From contig CACGNN010000003.1 of NCBI GenBank assembly GCA_902574355.1, positions 96,565 to 160,564 on the forward strand: 64,000 bases of DNA. Reading direction: 5' to 3'. Below are positions 50,596 to 59,958 of the stretch, piece by piece. The DNA is from an uncultured SAR86 cluster bacterium. GTDB lineage: Bacteria > Pseudomonadota > Gammaproteobacteria > Magnimaribacterales > Magnimaribacteraceae. The notes under the pieces were generated by a model, which worked only from the letters and a program-made list of their open reading frames with translations, ran no database searches and was not told the DNA's origin. The stretch's first letter is position 1; each line of letters opens with the position of its first letter. Made by a program: the position numbers and the translations under genes.

Positions 50596-50865
50596 ATGTT
50601 AGGTTCACACATTTCAATTTATGGCGAAGTTCAAGGATCTGGTTTTAGATCTTGGGCGAAAGAACAGAGTCTCAAACTTTCTTTAACCGGTTGGGCCAGA
50701 AAAGCCTCTGATGGTTCGATAGAAATTTTTGTTCAAGGAGAAGATGAATCAGTCAATTCATTTATATCACTATGTTGGGATGGTCCTTCTTTCTCACATG
50801 TTGACGATGTATTAGTACAAGATGCAAATCCTGACGAATCAATTAAAGGATTCGAAATATATTAA
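50596..50865 (+). CDS. acyP: acylphosphatase
   Basis: YGEVQGSGFRSWA and TGWARKASDGSIEIFVQG; ATG at 50596. Confidence 0.87.
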   Translation: MLGSHISIYGEVQGSGFRSWAKEQSLKLSLTGWARKASDGSIEIFVQGEDESVNSFISLCWDGPSFSHVDDVLVQDANPDESIKGFEIY

Positions 50866-50913
50866 ATTTATCATCTGCAATTTTTATTAAGTGATAAAAT
50901 AACGTTTTTTTTT

Positions 50914-50990
50914 GGTGGGCGTAGCTCAGTTGGTAGAGCCCTGGATTGTGATTCCAGTGGTCGTGGGTTCGAGCCCCATCGCCCACCCCA
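50914..50990 (+). tRNA. tRNA-His(GTG)
   Basis: GTGGGCG/CGCCCAC acceptor with G-1, TTGTGAT anticodon loop, encoded CCA. Confidence 0.95.
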
Positions 50991-51001
50991 ATGGATAAAT
51001 T

Positions 51002-52309
51002 ATGAAATTTTCATTTAAATCAAAGGTTGATATCAATCAAGACCTACAAATAGTAGTTCCGAATAAAGATATTCAGGAACAAATATTAATCAAACTAAAG
51101 GCAGCGCAAAAAGATTCTAAACTCAAAGGTTTTAGAAAAGGGAAAGCTCCCATGGATGTTGTTGAAAGTATATATGGTCCTGAAATAAGACAGGATGTGT
51201 TGTGGGATCTGGCTAGTAAAACTTTCTCTAAAATTGCACAGGAAAAAGACTTAAAGATTGTGAGCAGACCTAACTTGATACCAGAAAAAATAGAGGAGGG
51301 TAAAGATGCCAAATTCAAAGCTTCTTTTGAGGTTTACCCCGAGGTCTCTTTATCAAAAATGAGCAAAATATCTTATACGAATTACTCGTGTGAGATTTCT
51401 AATGATGATCTCGATAAGACCATAACAAATCTTCAGAAAAGGATGAGTCAGTGGGAAACCAGTACTAAAGCTTCTAAAGATGGTGATCAAGTCAAGATTA
51501 GTTTCGTTGGAAAAATTGATGGAGAAGAGTTTGAAGGTGGAACTGCAGAAGACTTTACGGTAGAGATAGGTTCAAAGTCTATGATAGAGGGCTTCGAGGA
51601 AGGCCTTATCGGACTCAGTGCAGGAGATAACAAAATACTTGAGCTAACTTTTCCTGATGATTATGGAAAATCTGATCTTGCATCAAAACCCGTGAATTTT
51701 GAAACACAAGTCAAAGAAGTTCTGAGTCCAAAACTTCCTGAACTAGATAAGGAGTTTTTTAAAAGTACTGGAATTGAGTCAGATAATATTGAGTCCTTCA
51801 AAAAAGAAGTTAAGGCCAAACTAGAGGAAGATTTAATAAACATCTTAAATGGCAAGATCAAACAAAGTCTTTTTGATGCGCTTTTAACAGCAAATGATTT
51901 TGAGGTCCCATCTGCAATGGTTAATTCAGAAGTTTCAAACATGAAACAAGATACCGCAAGAAGAATGGGCATGGATCCAAAGGATATGAATGAAGATTTA
52001 TTTCCCGATGAAACATTTACAGAAGAGGCCACTAAGAGAGTCAAGGTTGGAATATTGTTAAATAAAGTTATCGAAGAAAAAGAGCTCAAGCCTGATGCCG
52101 ATAAAGTTAAAGAAATAATAGAAGAGCGAGCAAAAAACTATAAAGATCCCCAACAAGTAATAAATTATTTTTATTCCGATGACGAGCAGCTTAGAAATAT
52201 TGAATCAATTTCCTTAGAAGAACAAGTTGTTGAAATCATTAAATCCGAGGCTAAATCTGTTGATGAAAATATATCCTATGAAGATTGCGTTTCAGGAACT
52301 TATGGTTGA
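51002..52309 (+). CDS. tig: trigger factor
   Basis: KLKGFRKGKAPMDVVESIYG ribosome-binding region, FKBP-like domain; upstream of clpP. Confidence 0.95.
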   Translation: MKFSFKSKVDINQDLQIVVPNKDIQEQILIKLKAAQKDSKLKGFRKGKAPMDVVESIYGPEIRQDVLWDLASKTFSKIAQEKDLKIVSRPNLIPEKIEEGKDAKFKASFEVYPEVSLSKMSKISYTNYSCEISNDDLDKTITNLQKRMSQWETSTKASKDGDQVKISFVGKIDGEEFEGGTAEDFTVEIGSKSMIEGFEEGLIGLSAGDNKILELTFPDDYGKSDLASKPVNFETQVKEVLSPKLPELDKEFFKSTGIESDNIESFKKEVKAKLEEDLINILNGKIKQSLFDALLTANDFEVPSAMVNSEVSNMKQDTARRMGMDPKDMNEDLFPDETFTEEATKRVKVGILLNKVIEEKELKPDADKVKEIIEERAKNYKDPQQVINYFYSDDEQLRNIESISLEEQVVEIIKSEAKSVDENISYEDCVSGTYG

Positions 52310-52332
52310 AAATAATTTTTATTGCCCCATCT
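52305..52332 (+). promoter_or_regulatory. candidate RpoH (sigma32) promoter for clpP
   Basis: GTTGAA-N14-CCCCATCT versus consensus CTTGAA-N13-14-CCCCATnT; 20 nt before clpP ATG. Confidence 0.7.
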
Positions 52333-52352
52333 ATCAATAAAGGAAGTTATAT

Positions 52353-52973
52353 ATGAGTAAAGAAAACACAAATCTTGTAAATCAACTTGTACCTATGGTT
52401 GTTGAACAAACTCCGAGAGGAGAAAGGGCTTACGATATTTATTCAAGATTGCTTAAAGAGAGAGTGATATTTTTAACAGGCCCTGTAGAAGATTACGGAT
52501 CAAATTTGATAGTGGCTCAAATGCTATATTTAGAGGCAGAAAATCCTGATAAAGATATTCATTTGTATATTAATTCTCCAGGAGGATCGGTTACAGCAGG
52601 GCTTTCAATTTACGATACCATGCAGTTTATCAAACCTGATGTATCTACTCTCTGTATTGGCCAAGCTGCCAGTATGGGGGCTATCCTTTTATGTGGAGGT
52701 GCTAAAGGTAAAAGGCAGGCACTTCCAAACTCAAGAGTTATGATTCATCAAGTGTTAGGAGGATTTCAAGGTCAAGCAAGCGATATAGAGATTCATACTC
52801 AAGAGATACTATCTATCAAAAAGAAATTAAATGAAATTTTAGCAAACCATTCTGGTCAAAAGGTTGATAAGATAGCTAAGGATAGTGATAGGGATAATTT
52901 CATGTCTCCAGAGCAGGCCGTAAAGTATGGTTTAATAGATGATGTTGTTGACAGTCGCTCAGTCAATAAGTAA
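52353..52973 (+). CDS. clpP: ATP-dependent Clp protease proteolytic subunit
   Basis: [11 protein letters not shown] and [13 protein letters not shown]. Confidence 0.96.
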   Translation: MSKENTNLVNQLVPMVVEQTPRGERAYDIYSRLLKERVIFLTGPVEDYGSNLIVAQMLYLEAENPDKDIHLYINSPGGSVTAGLSIYDTMQFIKPDVSTLCIGQAASMGAILLCGGAKGKRQALPNSRVMIHQVLGGFQGQASDIEIHTQEILSIKKKLNEILANHSGQKVDKIAKDSDRDNFMSPEQAVKYGLIDDVVDSRSVNK

Positions 52974-52984
52974 GAGGAGTTTAT

Positions 52985-54262
52985 ATGTCTGACAAGGACA
53001 ATACAGAAAATAACGAAGACAAACTTTTATATTGCTCTTTTTGTGGCAAGAACCAAAATGAGGTAAGGAAACTGATTGCAGGTCCTTCTGTTTACATATG
53101 TAACGAATGCATTGATCTCTGTAACGATATAATCAAAGAAGAAATTTCAGAATCATCTGAAGTTGAAGAAGAAAATTTTCCTGTTCCTATAGAAATCAAA
53201 GCCACTTTAGATGAATACGTAATAGGGCAAGAAGAAGCTAAAAAGAATTTATCTGTTGCGGTGTACAACCACTACAAAAGATTAAAAGGTGGAAAGAAAT
53301 TAAATTCCTCCGACGAAGTCGAACTCACAAAAAGTAATATTTTGCTTCTGGGTCCCACAGGCTCTGGAAAAACTTTACTAGCTCAGACCCTTGCTAGGTT
53401 ACTCGATGTACCATTCACTATAGCTGACGCTACAACACTAACTGAAGCAGGATATGTAGGAGAAGATGTTGAAAATATAATACAAAAGCTTCTTCAAAAA
53501 TGTGATTACGATATTGAAAAGGCTCAATTGGGGATAGTCTACATTGATGAAATCGACAAGATAGCTAGAAAGTCAGACAACCCTTCCATCACAAGAGATG
53601 TTTCTGGTGAAGGAGTGCAGCAAGCTCTTCTTAAGCTAATTGAAGGAACCGTAGCGTCTGTTCCTCCCCAAGGTGGAAGAAAACATCCTCAACAAGAATT
53701 CTTGCAAGTGGATACTTCCAATATACTGTTTATCTGCGGAGGTGCTTTCTCTGGTCTAGAGTCTGTAATACAACAAAGATGTGAAGAAACTGGTATTGGT
53801 TTTGGTGCAAATGTAACTTCCATTAAGTTAGAAAATGAAACAGATAAGCTGATAGGACAAGTACGTCCTGAGGATCTAATCAAGTTCGGCTTAATTCCAG
53901 AATTTGTAGGTAGACTGCCTGTAATTACTACTTTAGAGCAGCTTGATGAGGAAGCCTTGGTTACAATACTTACTGAACCAAAAAATAGTCTTACCAAGCA
54001 ATTCTCAAAACTGTTTGAGATGGAGAATGTAGAGTTAGACATTAGGGAAGATGCACTTCTTGAAATTGCTAAAAAAGCAATTGAGAGAAAAACTGGAGCA
54101 AGAGGTTTGAGGTCAATTCTTGAAAGTATTTTGATGGAAACTATGTATAAAGTTCCATCTGAAGAATCTCTCAACAAGGTAGTTCTGGATAGCTCTGTTG
54201 TAAAGGGTGAGACTGAGCCTTTGATGGTTTATGAAAAGACTTCAAAAACTAAAACTGGCTAA
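52985..54262 (+). CDS. clpX: ATP-dependent Clp protease ATP-binding subunit
   Basis: Zn-binding [11 protein letters not shown]…[23 protein letters not shown]. Confidence 0.97.
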   Translation: MSDKDNTENNEDKLLYCSFCGKNQNEVRKLIAGPSVYICNECIDLCNDIIKEEISESSEVEEENFPVPIEIKATLDEYVIGQEEAKKNLSVAVYNHYKRLKGGKKLNSSDEVELTKSNILLLGPTGSGKTLLAQTLARLLDVPFTIADATTLTEAGYVGEDVENIIQKLLQKCDYDIEKAQLGIVYIDEIDKIARKSDNPSITRDVSGEGVQQALLKLIEGTVASVPPQGGRKHPQQEFLQVDTSNILFICGGAFSGLESVIQQRCEETGIGFGANVTSIKLENETDKLIGQVRPEDLIKFGLIPEFVGRLPVITTLEQLDEEALVTILTEPKNSLTKQFSKLFEMENVELDIREDALLEIAKKAIERKTGARGLRSILESILMETMYKVPSEESLNKVVLDSSVVKGETEPLMVYEKTSKTKTG

Positions 54263-54264
54263 CT

Positions 54265-54292
54265 CTTGTTTTTTTTAGTTAAACCCCAATAT
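54265..54292 (+). promoter_or_regulatory. candidate RpoH promoter for lon
   Basis: CTTGTT-N13-CCCCAATAT in the clpX-lon gap. Confidence 0.55.
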
Positions 54293-54314
54293 TAGACATA
54301 TAACAAAAACTATT

Positions 54315-56702
54315 ATGTCTAAAAAAAATATACCCCTACTACCTCTTAGAGATGTAGTTATATTCCCATCAGTTGTAACACCTCTTTTTGTTGGAAGAGA
54401 AAAGTCAATTACTGCTTTGCAGTCCGCAATGGCTGGTGATAAACAAATAATGCTTGTAGCACAAAAAAGTGCTCAACAAGATGACCCTAAATTAGGGGAT
54501 CTTTATCCTATTGGAACTCTCTCCACCATTCTACAGCTTATAAAGTTGCCAGATGGTACTCTGAAAGTCTTAGTTGAAGGCAATCAAAGAGCATCGATAG
54601 AGTCACTAGAAGCCTCTGATGAGTATATGTCGGTGCAAGTTTCAACAATAGATGAAGAAAATGAGTCGAAAGAATTAGATCATCTTCTTCCTTCTCTTAA
54701 AAAACAATTTCAGGAATATGTAAAGCTTACTCGAAAAGCTACTCCTGAAGTCTTAAATACAGTCAATGCAATTGACTCTTTATCTAGACTTACAGACACA
54801 CTAGTAGGTCATCTCTCTATCGATATAAGCCAAAAACAAGAAATATTAGAGATGATTTCATTGACTGATAGAGCTAACCGTATTTTGGAGCATTTAGATT
54901 CTCAACTTGATCTTTCTAAAGTCGAAAAGAAAATACGAGGCAGAGTGAAAACTCAAATGGAAAAAAGCCAAAAAGAATATTATCTCAATGAACAGATGAA
55001 AGCTTTAAAAAAGGAACTTGGTGAGATAGACGAAGCAGAAGAAGCTGAAGAGCTTGAGACCAAGATCAATGAAGCTGGAATGACAAAAGAAGCACAAGAA
55101 AAAGCACTTACTGAACTTCAAAAATATAAGATGATGTCACCAATGTCCGCTGAAGCCTCAGTTGTAAGAGGATATATTGATTGGATGCTTAACATTCCTT
55201 GGAAAAAGAAAAGCAAAATTAGGTCAGACCTGAATGCTGCTAGTAATGTTTTAAATGAAGATCATTTTGGTCTAGAGGAAGTAAAAGAGAGAATATTAGA
55301 GTACCTAGCTGTTCAAAAAAGAGTGAAAAAGCTCAAAGGACCAGTTCTTTGTTTAGTAGGACCTCCGGGAGTGGGTAAAACATCTCTTGGTGAATCCATA
55401 GCAAGAGCCACCAATAGAAAGTTTGTAAGAATGTCATTGGGTGGTGTACGAGATGAAGCTGAAATAAGAGGACATAGAAGAACCTATATAGGCTCTATGC
55501 CTGGCAGGATTCTGCAAAAGTTATCTAAGACAGGAGTAAAGAACCCGCTTTTCCTCTTGGATGAAATAGACAAAATGGGCATGGATATGAGAGGAGATCC
55601 CGCTTCCGCTCTTTTAGAAGTTTTAGATCCAGAGCAGAATCACACCTTTAATGATCACTATCTTGAAGTTGATTACGATCTTTCAGACATCATGTTTGTT
55701 TGTACTGCTAATAGCATGAATATCCCTCAAGCCCTTCGCGATAGAATGGAAATTATAACTTTGCCAGGCTATACGGAGGATGAGAAAGTAAATATCGCTG
55801 ATAAGTATCTTATTAATAAACAAAAGAAAAATAATGGCTTAAGTGAAGATGAACTTTCTATTTCTAAAAACACAATAAAAGACCTCATTAGATATTTTAC
55901 AAGAGAGGCCGGTGTGCGCGCTTTAGAGAGAGAGATTGCAAAGATATGCAGAAAAGTTGTCAAAAAAAATGCAACAGTAAATAAGTCTAAAAAGATTTCT
56001 ATCAAACCAAGTAATTTAGAAGACTACTGTGGAGTAAGAAAATTTGATTTTGGTGAGGCTGAAGAAAATGATCGTATAGGACAAGTCACTGGTCTAGCAT
56101 GGACTCAAGTTGGAGGAGAACTATTAACGATAGAAGCCTCAAGCTTCATTGGAAAAGGCAAAATTATTAAAACAGGTTCTCTAGGTGACGTAATGCAAGA
56201 ATCTATCCAAGCGGCACTCTCAGTTGTCCGATCAAGATCAGAATCATTGGGCATAGATCCTAAATTCTATGAGGAGCAGGATATACATATCCACGTCCCA
56301 GAGGGGGCAACACCAAAAGATGGACCTAGCGCAGGTGCTGCAATGACAACCGCACTAACTTCTGTGCTTTCGAATATACCAGTTAGATCAGATGTTGCTA
56401 TGACTGGTGAGATAACTCTTAGAGGAGAAGTACTAAAAATTGGTGGTCTCAAAGAAAAATTATTAGCTGCAAGAAGAGGCGGGATAAAAGTAGTTTTGAT
56501 ACCCGAAGGGAACGTGAGAGACTTAAAAGAAGTTCCAGATAATATTAAAGCTGATTTAGATATTAAACCAGTTAGGTGGATTGACGAAGTCTTGGACATT
56601 GTTCTAACTAGACAACCCATTCCATGGGAAAAAGAAGAGGTAAGTGATAAGGTATCTTCAAAAAAATCTAGAGCAAAGAAAAGCTCAGTTAAAGCTCATT
56701 AA
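54315..56702 (+). CDS. lon: Lon protease
   Basis: GPPGVGKTSLGESIARA; GPSAGAAMTTAL catalytic region. Confidence 0.97.
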   Translation: MSKKNIPLLPLRDVVIFPSVVTPLFVGREKSITALQSAMAGDKQIMLVAQKSAQQDDPKLGDLYPIGTLSTILQLIKLPDGTLKVLVEGNQRASIESLEASDEYMSVQVSTIDEENESKELDHLLPSLKKQFQEYVKLTRKATPEVLNTVNAIDSLSRLTDTLVGHLSIDISQKQEILEMISLTDRANRILEHLDSQLDLSKVEKKIRGRVKTQMEKSQKEYYLNEQMKALKKELGEIDEAEEAEELETKINEAGMTKEAQEKALTELQKYKMMSPMSAEASVVRGYIDWMLNIPWKKKSKIRSDLNAASNVLNEDHFGLEEVKERILEYLAVQKRVKKLKGPVLCLVGPPGVGKTSLGESIARATNRKFVRMSLGGVRDEAEIRGHRRTYIGSMPGRILQKLSKTGVKNPLFLLDEIDKMGMDMRGDPASALLEVLDPEQNHTFNDHYLEVDYDLSDIMFVCTANSMNIPQALRDRMEIITLPGYTEDEKVNIADKYLINKQKKNNGLSEDELSISKNTIKDLIRYFTREAGVRALEREIAKICRKVVKKNATVNKSKKISIKPSNLEDYCGVRKFDFGEAEENDRIGQVTGLAWTQVGGELLTIEASSFIGKGKIIKTGSLGDVMQESIQAALSVVRSRSESLGIDPKFYEEQDIHIHVPEGATPKDGPSAGAAMTTALTSVLSNIPVRSDVAMTGEITLRGEVLKIGGLKEKLLAARRGGIKVVLIPEGNVRDLKEVPDNIKADLDIKPVRWIDEVLDIVLTRQPIPWEKEEVSDKVSSKKSRAKKSSVKAH

Positions 56703-56719
56703 TTAAATTAAATTCAAGC

Positions 56720-56748
56720 TTGACAAGGCTTTAGCCTAAGGTTTTAAT
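56720..56748 (+). promoter_or_regulatory. sigma70 promoter of hupB
   Basis: TTGACA-N17-TTTAAT. Confidence 0.75.
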
Positions 56749-56756
56749 CATATCGA

Positions 56757-56780
56757 CCAGCTTGCAAAATGATAAGCTGG
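56757..56780 (+). promoter_or_regulatory. 5'-terminal stem-loop of hupB mRNA
   Basis: CCAGCTT…AAGCTGG 7-bp stem starting about where transcription should begin. Confidence 0.5.
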
Positions 56781-56805
56781 CTTAACAAGACTCTAGGAGA
56801 TTAAT

Positions 56806-57075
56806 GTGAATAAAGCCCAATTAACAGACGCTGTAGCAGCGGCAACTGACACTTCGAAAGCTGAAGCCGGAAGAGCGGTAGAAGCAACTTTAAATGCAAT
56901 AGCAGGTAGCCTATCTGGTGGAGATAGTGTTTCGCTTGTAGGTTTCGGAACTTTCAATGTAAGACATAGAGCTGCAAGAACTGGAAGAAATCCTCAAACT
57001 GGTGCGACCATCCAAATAGGAGCATCAAAATCAGTAGGATTTAAAGCAGGAAAAGCACTTAAAGAAAGTCTTTAG
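56806..57075 (+). CDS. hupB: DNA-binding protein HU
   Basis: MNKAQLTDAVAAATDTSKAEA… GFGTFNVRHRAARTGRNPQTG. Confidence 0.96.
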   Translation: MNKAQLTDAVAAATDTSKAEAGRAVEATLNAIAGSLSGGDSVSLVGFGTFNVRHRAARTGRNPQTGATIQIGASKSVGFKAGKALKESL

Positions 57076-57094
57076 ACCCAATTAGTTTACTAAG

Positions 57095-57120
57095 AGCGCG
57101 CCATTAGGCGCGCTTTTTTT
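57095..57120 (+). terminator. intrinsic terminator of hupB
   Basis: AGCGCGCC-ATTA-GGCGCGCT followed by T-run. Confidence 0.92.
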
Positions 57121-57131
57121 AATTACAAACC

Positions 57132-59000
57132 ATGTCAGGAATACAAACCATTAGAGAAGGATTAACTGGAAATGTGACTAGAGTTATTGTTGTTGCAATA
57201 ATTATTACTTTCATTGGTTCCGTTGGTTGGGCTGGTTTCTTCTCGCAAGGTAACCTAAACGTGGTTGCCACTGTAGGATCTAAAGAAATTACAAATGCAG
57301 ATCTGAACTTTGAAGTTAGTACTCAACAATTTGCTTTAAGCCAAAGGTTTCCTGATCAAGAGATTGATGACGAAACTCTGTTTACATTGTCAAAGAATAA
57401 TTTGATCAATAAATTTTCGGTATTAGATTTTTTAGATTCTAAAAAAATGATACTTACAGATGAATTTATTTATACGCAATTAGCTGAAGAAGAACAATTT
57501 CAGGAGAACGGTAGATTCAATAAAGCTAGATTTGAATCTTTCGCTAGAAGTAATGGATTTATACCATCCGACTATTTAAAAAGAGTTAGAGAAGACTTCT
57601 TTATGAGTATTTGGCGCCAATCCATAATCAATTCTAGTTTCATAACTGATTTAGATGTTTCAGAATCCATGGCTCTAGCTGATCAAGAAAGAGACATAAC
57701 TTTTATTAAACTCACTGCAGAAAGATTCAAGAATTCTGTAAGCTATCAAGAAGAAGATCTACAAAATTACTACATAGAAAATAAATCTGCCTATATGAGT
57801 CCTGATAGGGCAAAAGTTTCTTATATCTCTTTGAATTCAGAGGAGCTTCAAAGCACTGTTAAAATCTCTGAAGAAGATATTAGACTTGAATATGAAGATT
57901 ATATGAGAGATTTTGATTCTAGTGAAAGAAAGTCTGTATCACACATTATGCTTAATATTACAGATACAAGAGATTCTTCTGCTGCTTCAGCAGAATTAAT
58001 ATCAATAAAAGATAGACTTAATCAAGGCGAAGCCTTTGAAGATTTAGTTGTTGAAGTGTCTGAAGATGGTGGTACAAAAGATATTGATGGTAGTCTTGGG
58101 ATTACTGATGGCACATTACTACCCCCTGAATTTGAACAAGCTTTATTATCTATGGAAGAGGGTGAAGTTTTTGGACCCATAGAGCTTTTATCTAGTGTTC
58201 ATTTGATAAGACTGGATGAAGTAATTAAGCCCGAACCTAAAACTTTGGAAGATTTGTCTCCAAAATTTCGAGAAGATTTATTAACTAATAAATCAGAAGA
58301 GATTTATGTTAATCTTCTTCAAGAACTGTCAGATTTAGCATTTAGTTCTGACTCGATTAATGATATTGCTGAAACTCTTGATCAAGATTTAATAGAGACT
58401 GATTACCTTTCCAGATCCGAGTTACCAGAAATTTTATCTTCTAATTCTATATCTGACTTTATATTTGAAGACTTTAGTGAAGGTAACTTCCCAGAATTAA
58501 TAGAAACTTCTCAGTTAAGTGCTGTTCTTATTCAAATTTCAGATTACGTTGAGCAGGCTCAACTTGAATATCCCGATGTGAGATCTCAAATTGAAGATAC
58601 TTTCGTCCTTAAAGAATCATTAAAAGCTTCAGAGGCCTTTGTTCTTAAATCGATTGAAGATTTAAGAGGCGACAAAACGTTCGAAATATTATCTAGCGAA
58701 AACAATGTAAAAGTCGAAACTTACAAAGGCTTAAAAAGGGATAGTTCATTGCTTCCAGCTAGAGCGGTAAACGAGATATTCTCTTTACCTAGGTCGCAAG
58801 CTGGAGATGTATTTGGTTCAGCAGTATCTCAGAACGGTGATAGCATAATCTTTAGATTGGATGCCGTAAATGAGAGTAACGAAGAACTTACAGAAGAGAA
58901 TATCGCGGGTATTAAGAATTTTCTGAATCAACAAAAAACTATATCCGAGCTAAGCGAATTACAAGCAATTATAAAGCAAGGCCTTTCAATAAGCGGCTAG
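57132..59000 (+). CDS. ppiD: peptidyl-prolyl cis-trans isomerase/chaperone PpiD
   Basis: MSGIQTIREGLTGNVTRVIVVAIIITFIGSVGWAGFF N-terminal anchor, rotamase-like core, downstream of hupB. Confidence 0.92.
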   Translation: MSGIQTIREGLTGNVTRVIVVAIIITFIGSVGWAGFFSQGNLNVVATVGSKEITNADLNFEVSTQQFALSQRFPDQEIDDETLFTLSKNNLINKFSVLDFLDSKKMILTDEFIYTQLAEEEQFQENGRFNKARFESFARSNGFIPSDYLKRVREDFFMSIWRQSIINSSFITDLDVSESMALADQERDITFIKLTAERFKNSVSYQEEDLQNYYIENKSAYMSPDRAKVSYISLNSEELQSTVKISEEDIRLEYEDYMRDFDSSERKSVSHIMLNITDTRDSSAASAELISIKDRLNQGEAFEDLVVEVSEDGGTKDIDGSLGITDGTLLPPEFEQALLSMEEGEVFGPIELLSSVHLIRLDEVIKPEPKTLEDLSPKFREDLLTNKSEEIYVNLLQELSDLAFSSDSINDIAETLDQDLIETDYLSRSELPEILSSNSISDFIFEDFSEGNFPELIETSQLSAVLIQISDYVEQAQLEYPDVRSQIEDTFVLKESLKASEAFVLKSIEDLRGDKTFEILSSENNVKVETYKGLKRDSSLLPARAVNEIFSLPRSQAGDVFGSAVSQNGDSIIFRLDAVNESNEELTEENIAGIKNFLNQQKTISELSELQAIIKQGLSISG

Positions 59001-59001
59001 T

Positions 59002-59799
59002 TTAAGTCTCAGTTTCTTGAATTGAGCCCATAGCGGTTATGTTGAAACCACCATCTACATATAGTACTTCTCCGCTTATTCCGCTTGCCATATCAGATGT
59101 TAAGAATGTTGCAGCATCTCCAACTTCTTTAGTAGTTACATTTCTGCCTATGGGAGACCTAGTGGCATTATAACTAAGCATTTTCCTAAAGTTTTTTACA
59201 CCAGAAGCAGCAAGAGTTTTAATCGGCCCAGCAGATATTGCATTGACTCTGTGACCTTCTGTGCCCATCGAAACAGCTAAATATCTTACACTTGCTTCCA
59301 AACTAGCTTTTGCCAACCCCATCACGTTATAGTTTGGGAGAGTCATTTGAGAGCCTAGATATGATAAAGTCAGTAATGATCCATTCCTTCCTTTCATCAT
59401 ATTCTTTGCTTCTTTGGCAAGAGCGATGAAGCTGTAACTACTTATATCATGCGCTATCTGGAAACCCTCTCTGCTGGTTACATCGACGAAGTCTCCATCT
59501 AATTCCTCTCTAGGAGCAAAACCTACTGCATGAATTACCGCATCTAAACCTTTCCATTGTGATGACAGAATTTCAAATGTCTCTTTAATTTCAATATCAG
59601 ATGAAACATCGCAAGGGATAAATGTCTCTACACCTATTTCCTTTCCTAGCTTCTCAACATTTCCTTTTAAGCGCTCATTTTGATAAGTCAAAGCTATATT
59701 TGCACCATTTTCGAACATTGATTCTGCAATGCCTGCAGCTATGGAGTGTTTATTTGCAACACCTACTATCAACACATTTTTATCATTTAGAATTTTCAT
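59002..59799 (-). CDS. fabI: enoyl-ACP reductase [NADH]
   Basis: [53 protein letters not shown]. Confidence 0.95.
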   Translation of the reverse strand: MKILNDKNVLIVGVANKHSIAAGIAESMFENGANIALTYQNERLKGNVEKLGKEIGVETFIPCDVSSDIEIKETFEILSSQWKGLDAVIHAVGFAPREELDGDFVDVTSREGFQIAHDISSYSFIALAKEAKNMMKGRNGSLLTLSYLGSQMTLPNYNVMGLAKASLEASVRYLAVSMGTEGHRVNAISAGPIKTLAASGVKNFRKMLSYNATRSPIGRNVTTKEVGDAATFLTSDMASGISGEVLYVDGGFNITAMGSIQETET

Positions 59800-59913
59800 C
59801 TCTATATTTTAGTCTTTTTGCACTAAATCTATAGATATATTTCAAATTTAATAAGTCACAATAAAGTCTTTAAAATGTTGCTAAATCCTATTTTTTCTAT
59901 TAAGGTTTCTCCA

Positions 59914-59938
59914 GAGGGGTAGTGAATCCCTCGTTTTT
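59914..59938 (+). terminator. possible leader attenuator before TonB receptor
   Basis: GAGGG…CCCTC followed by GTTTTTT, 20 nt before the start codon. Confidence 0.4.
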
Positions 59939-59958
59939 TAGATATAAGGGGTATATAT

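Noticed and set aside
51073-54177. Antisense ORFs within tig, clpX (142 and 162 aa)
   Set aside because: Opposite strand of conserved housekeeping genes; Ser/Leu-rich shadow ORFs.
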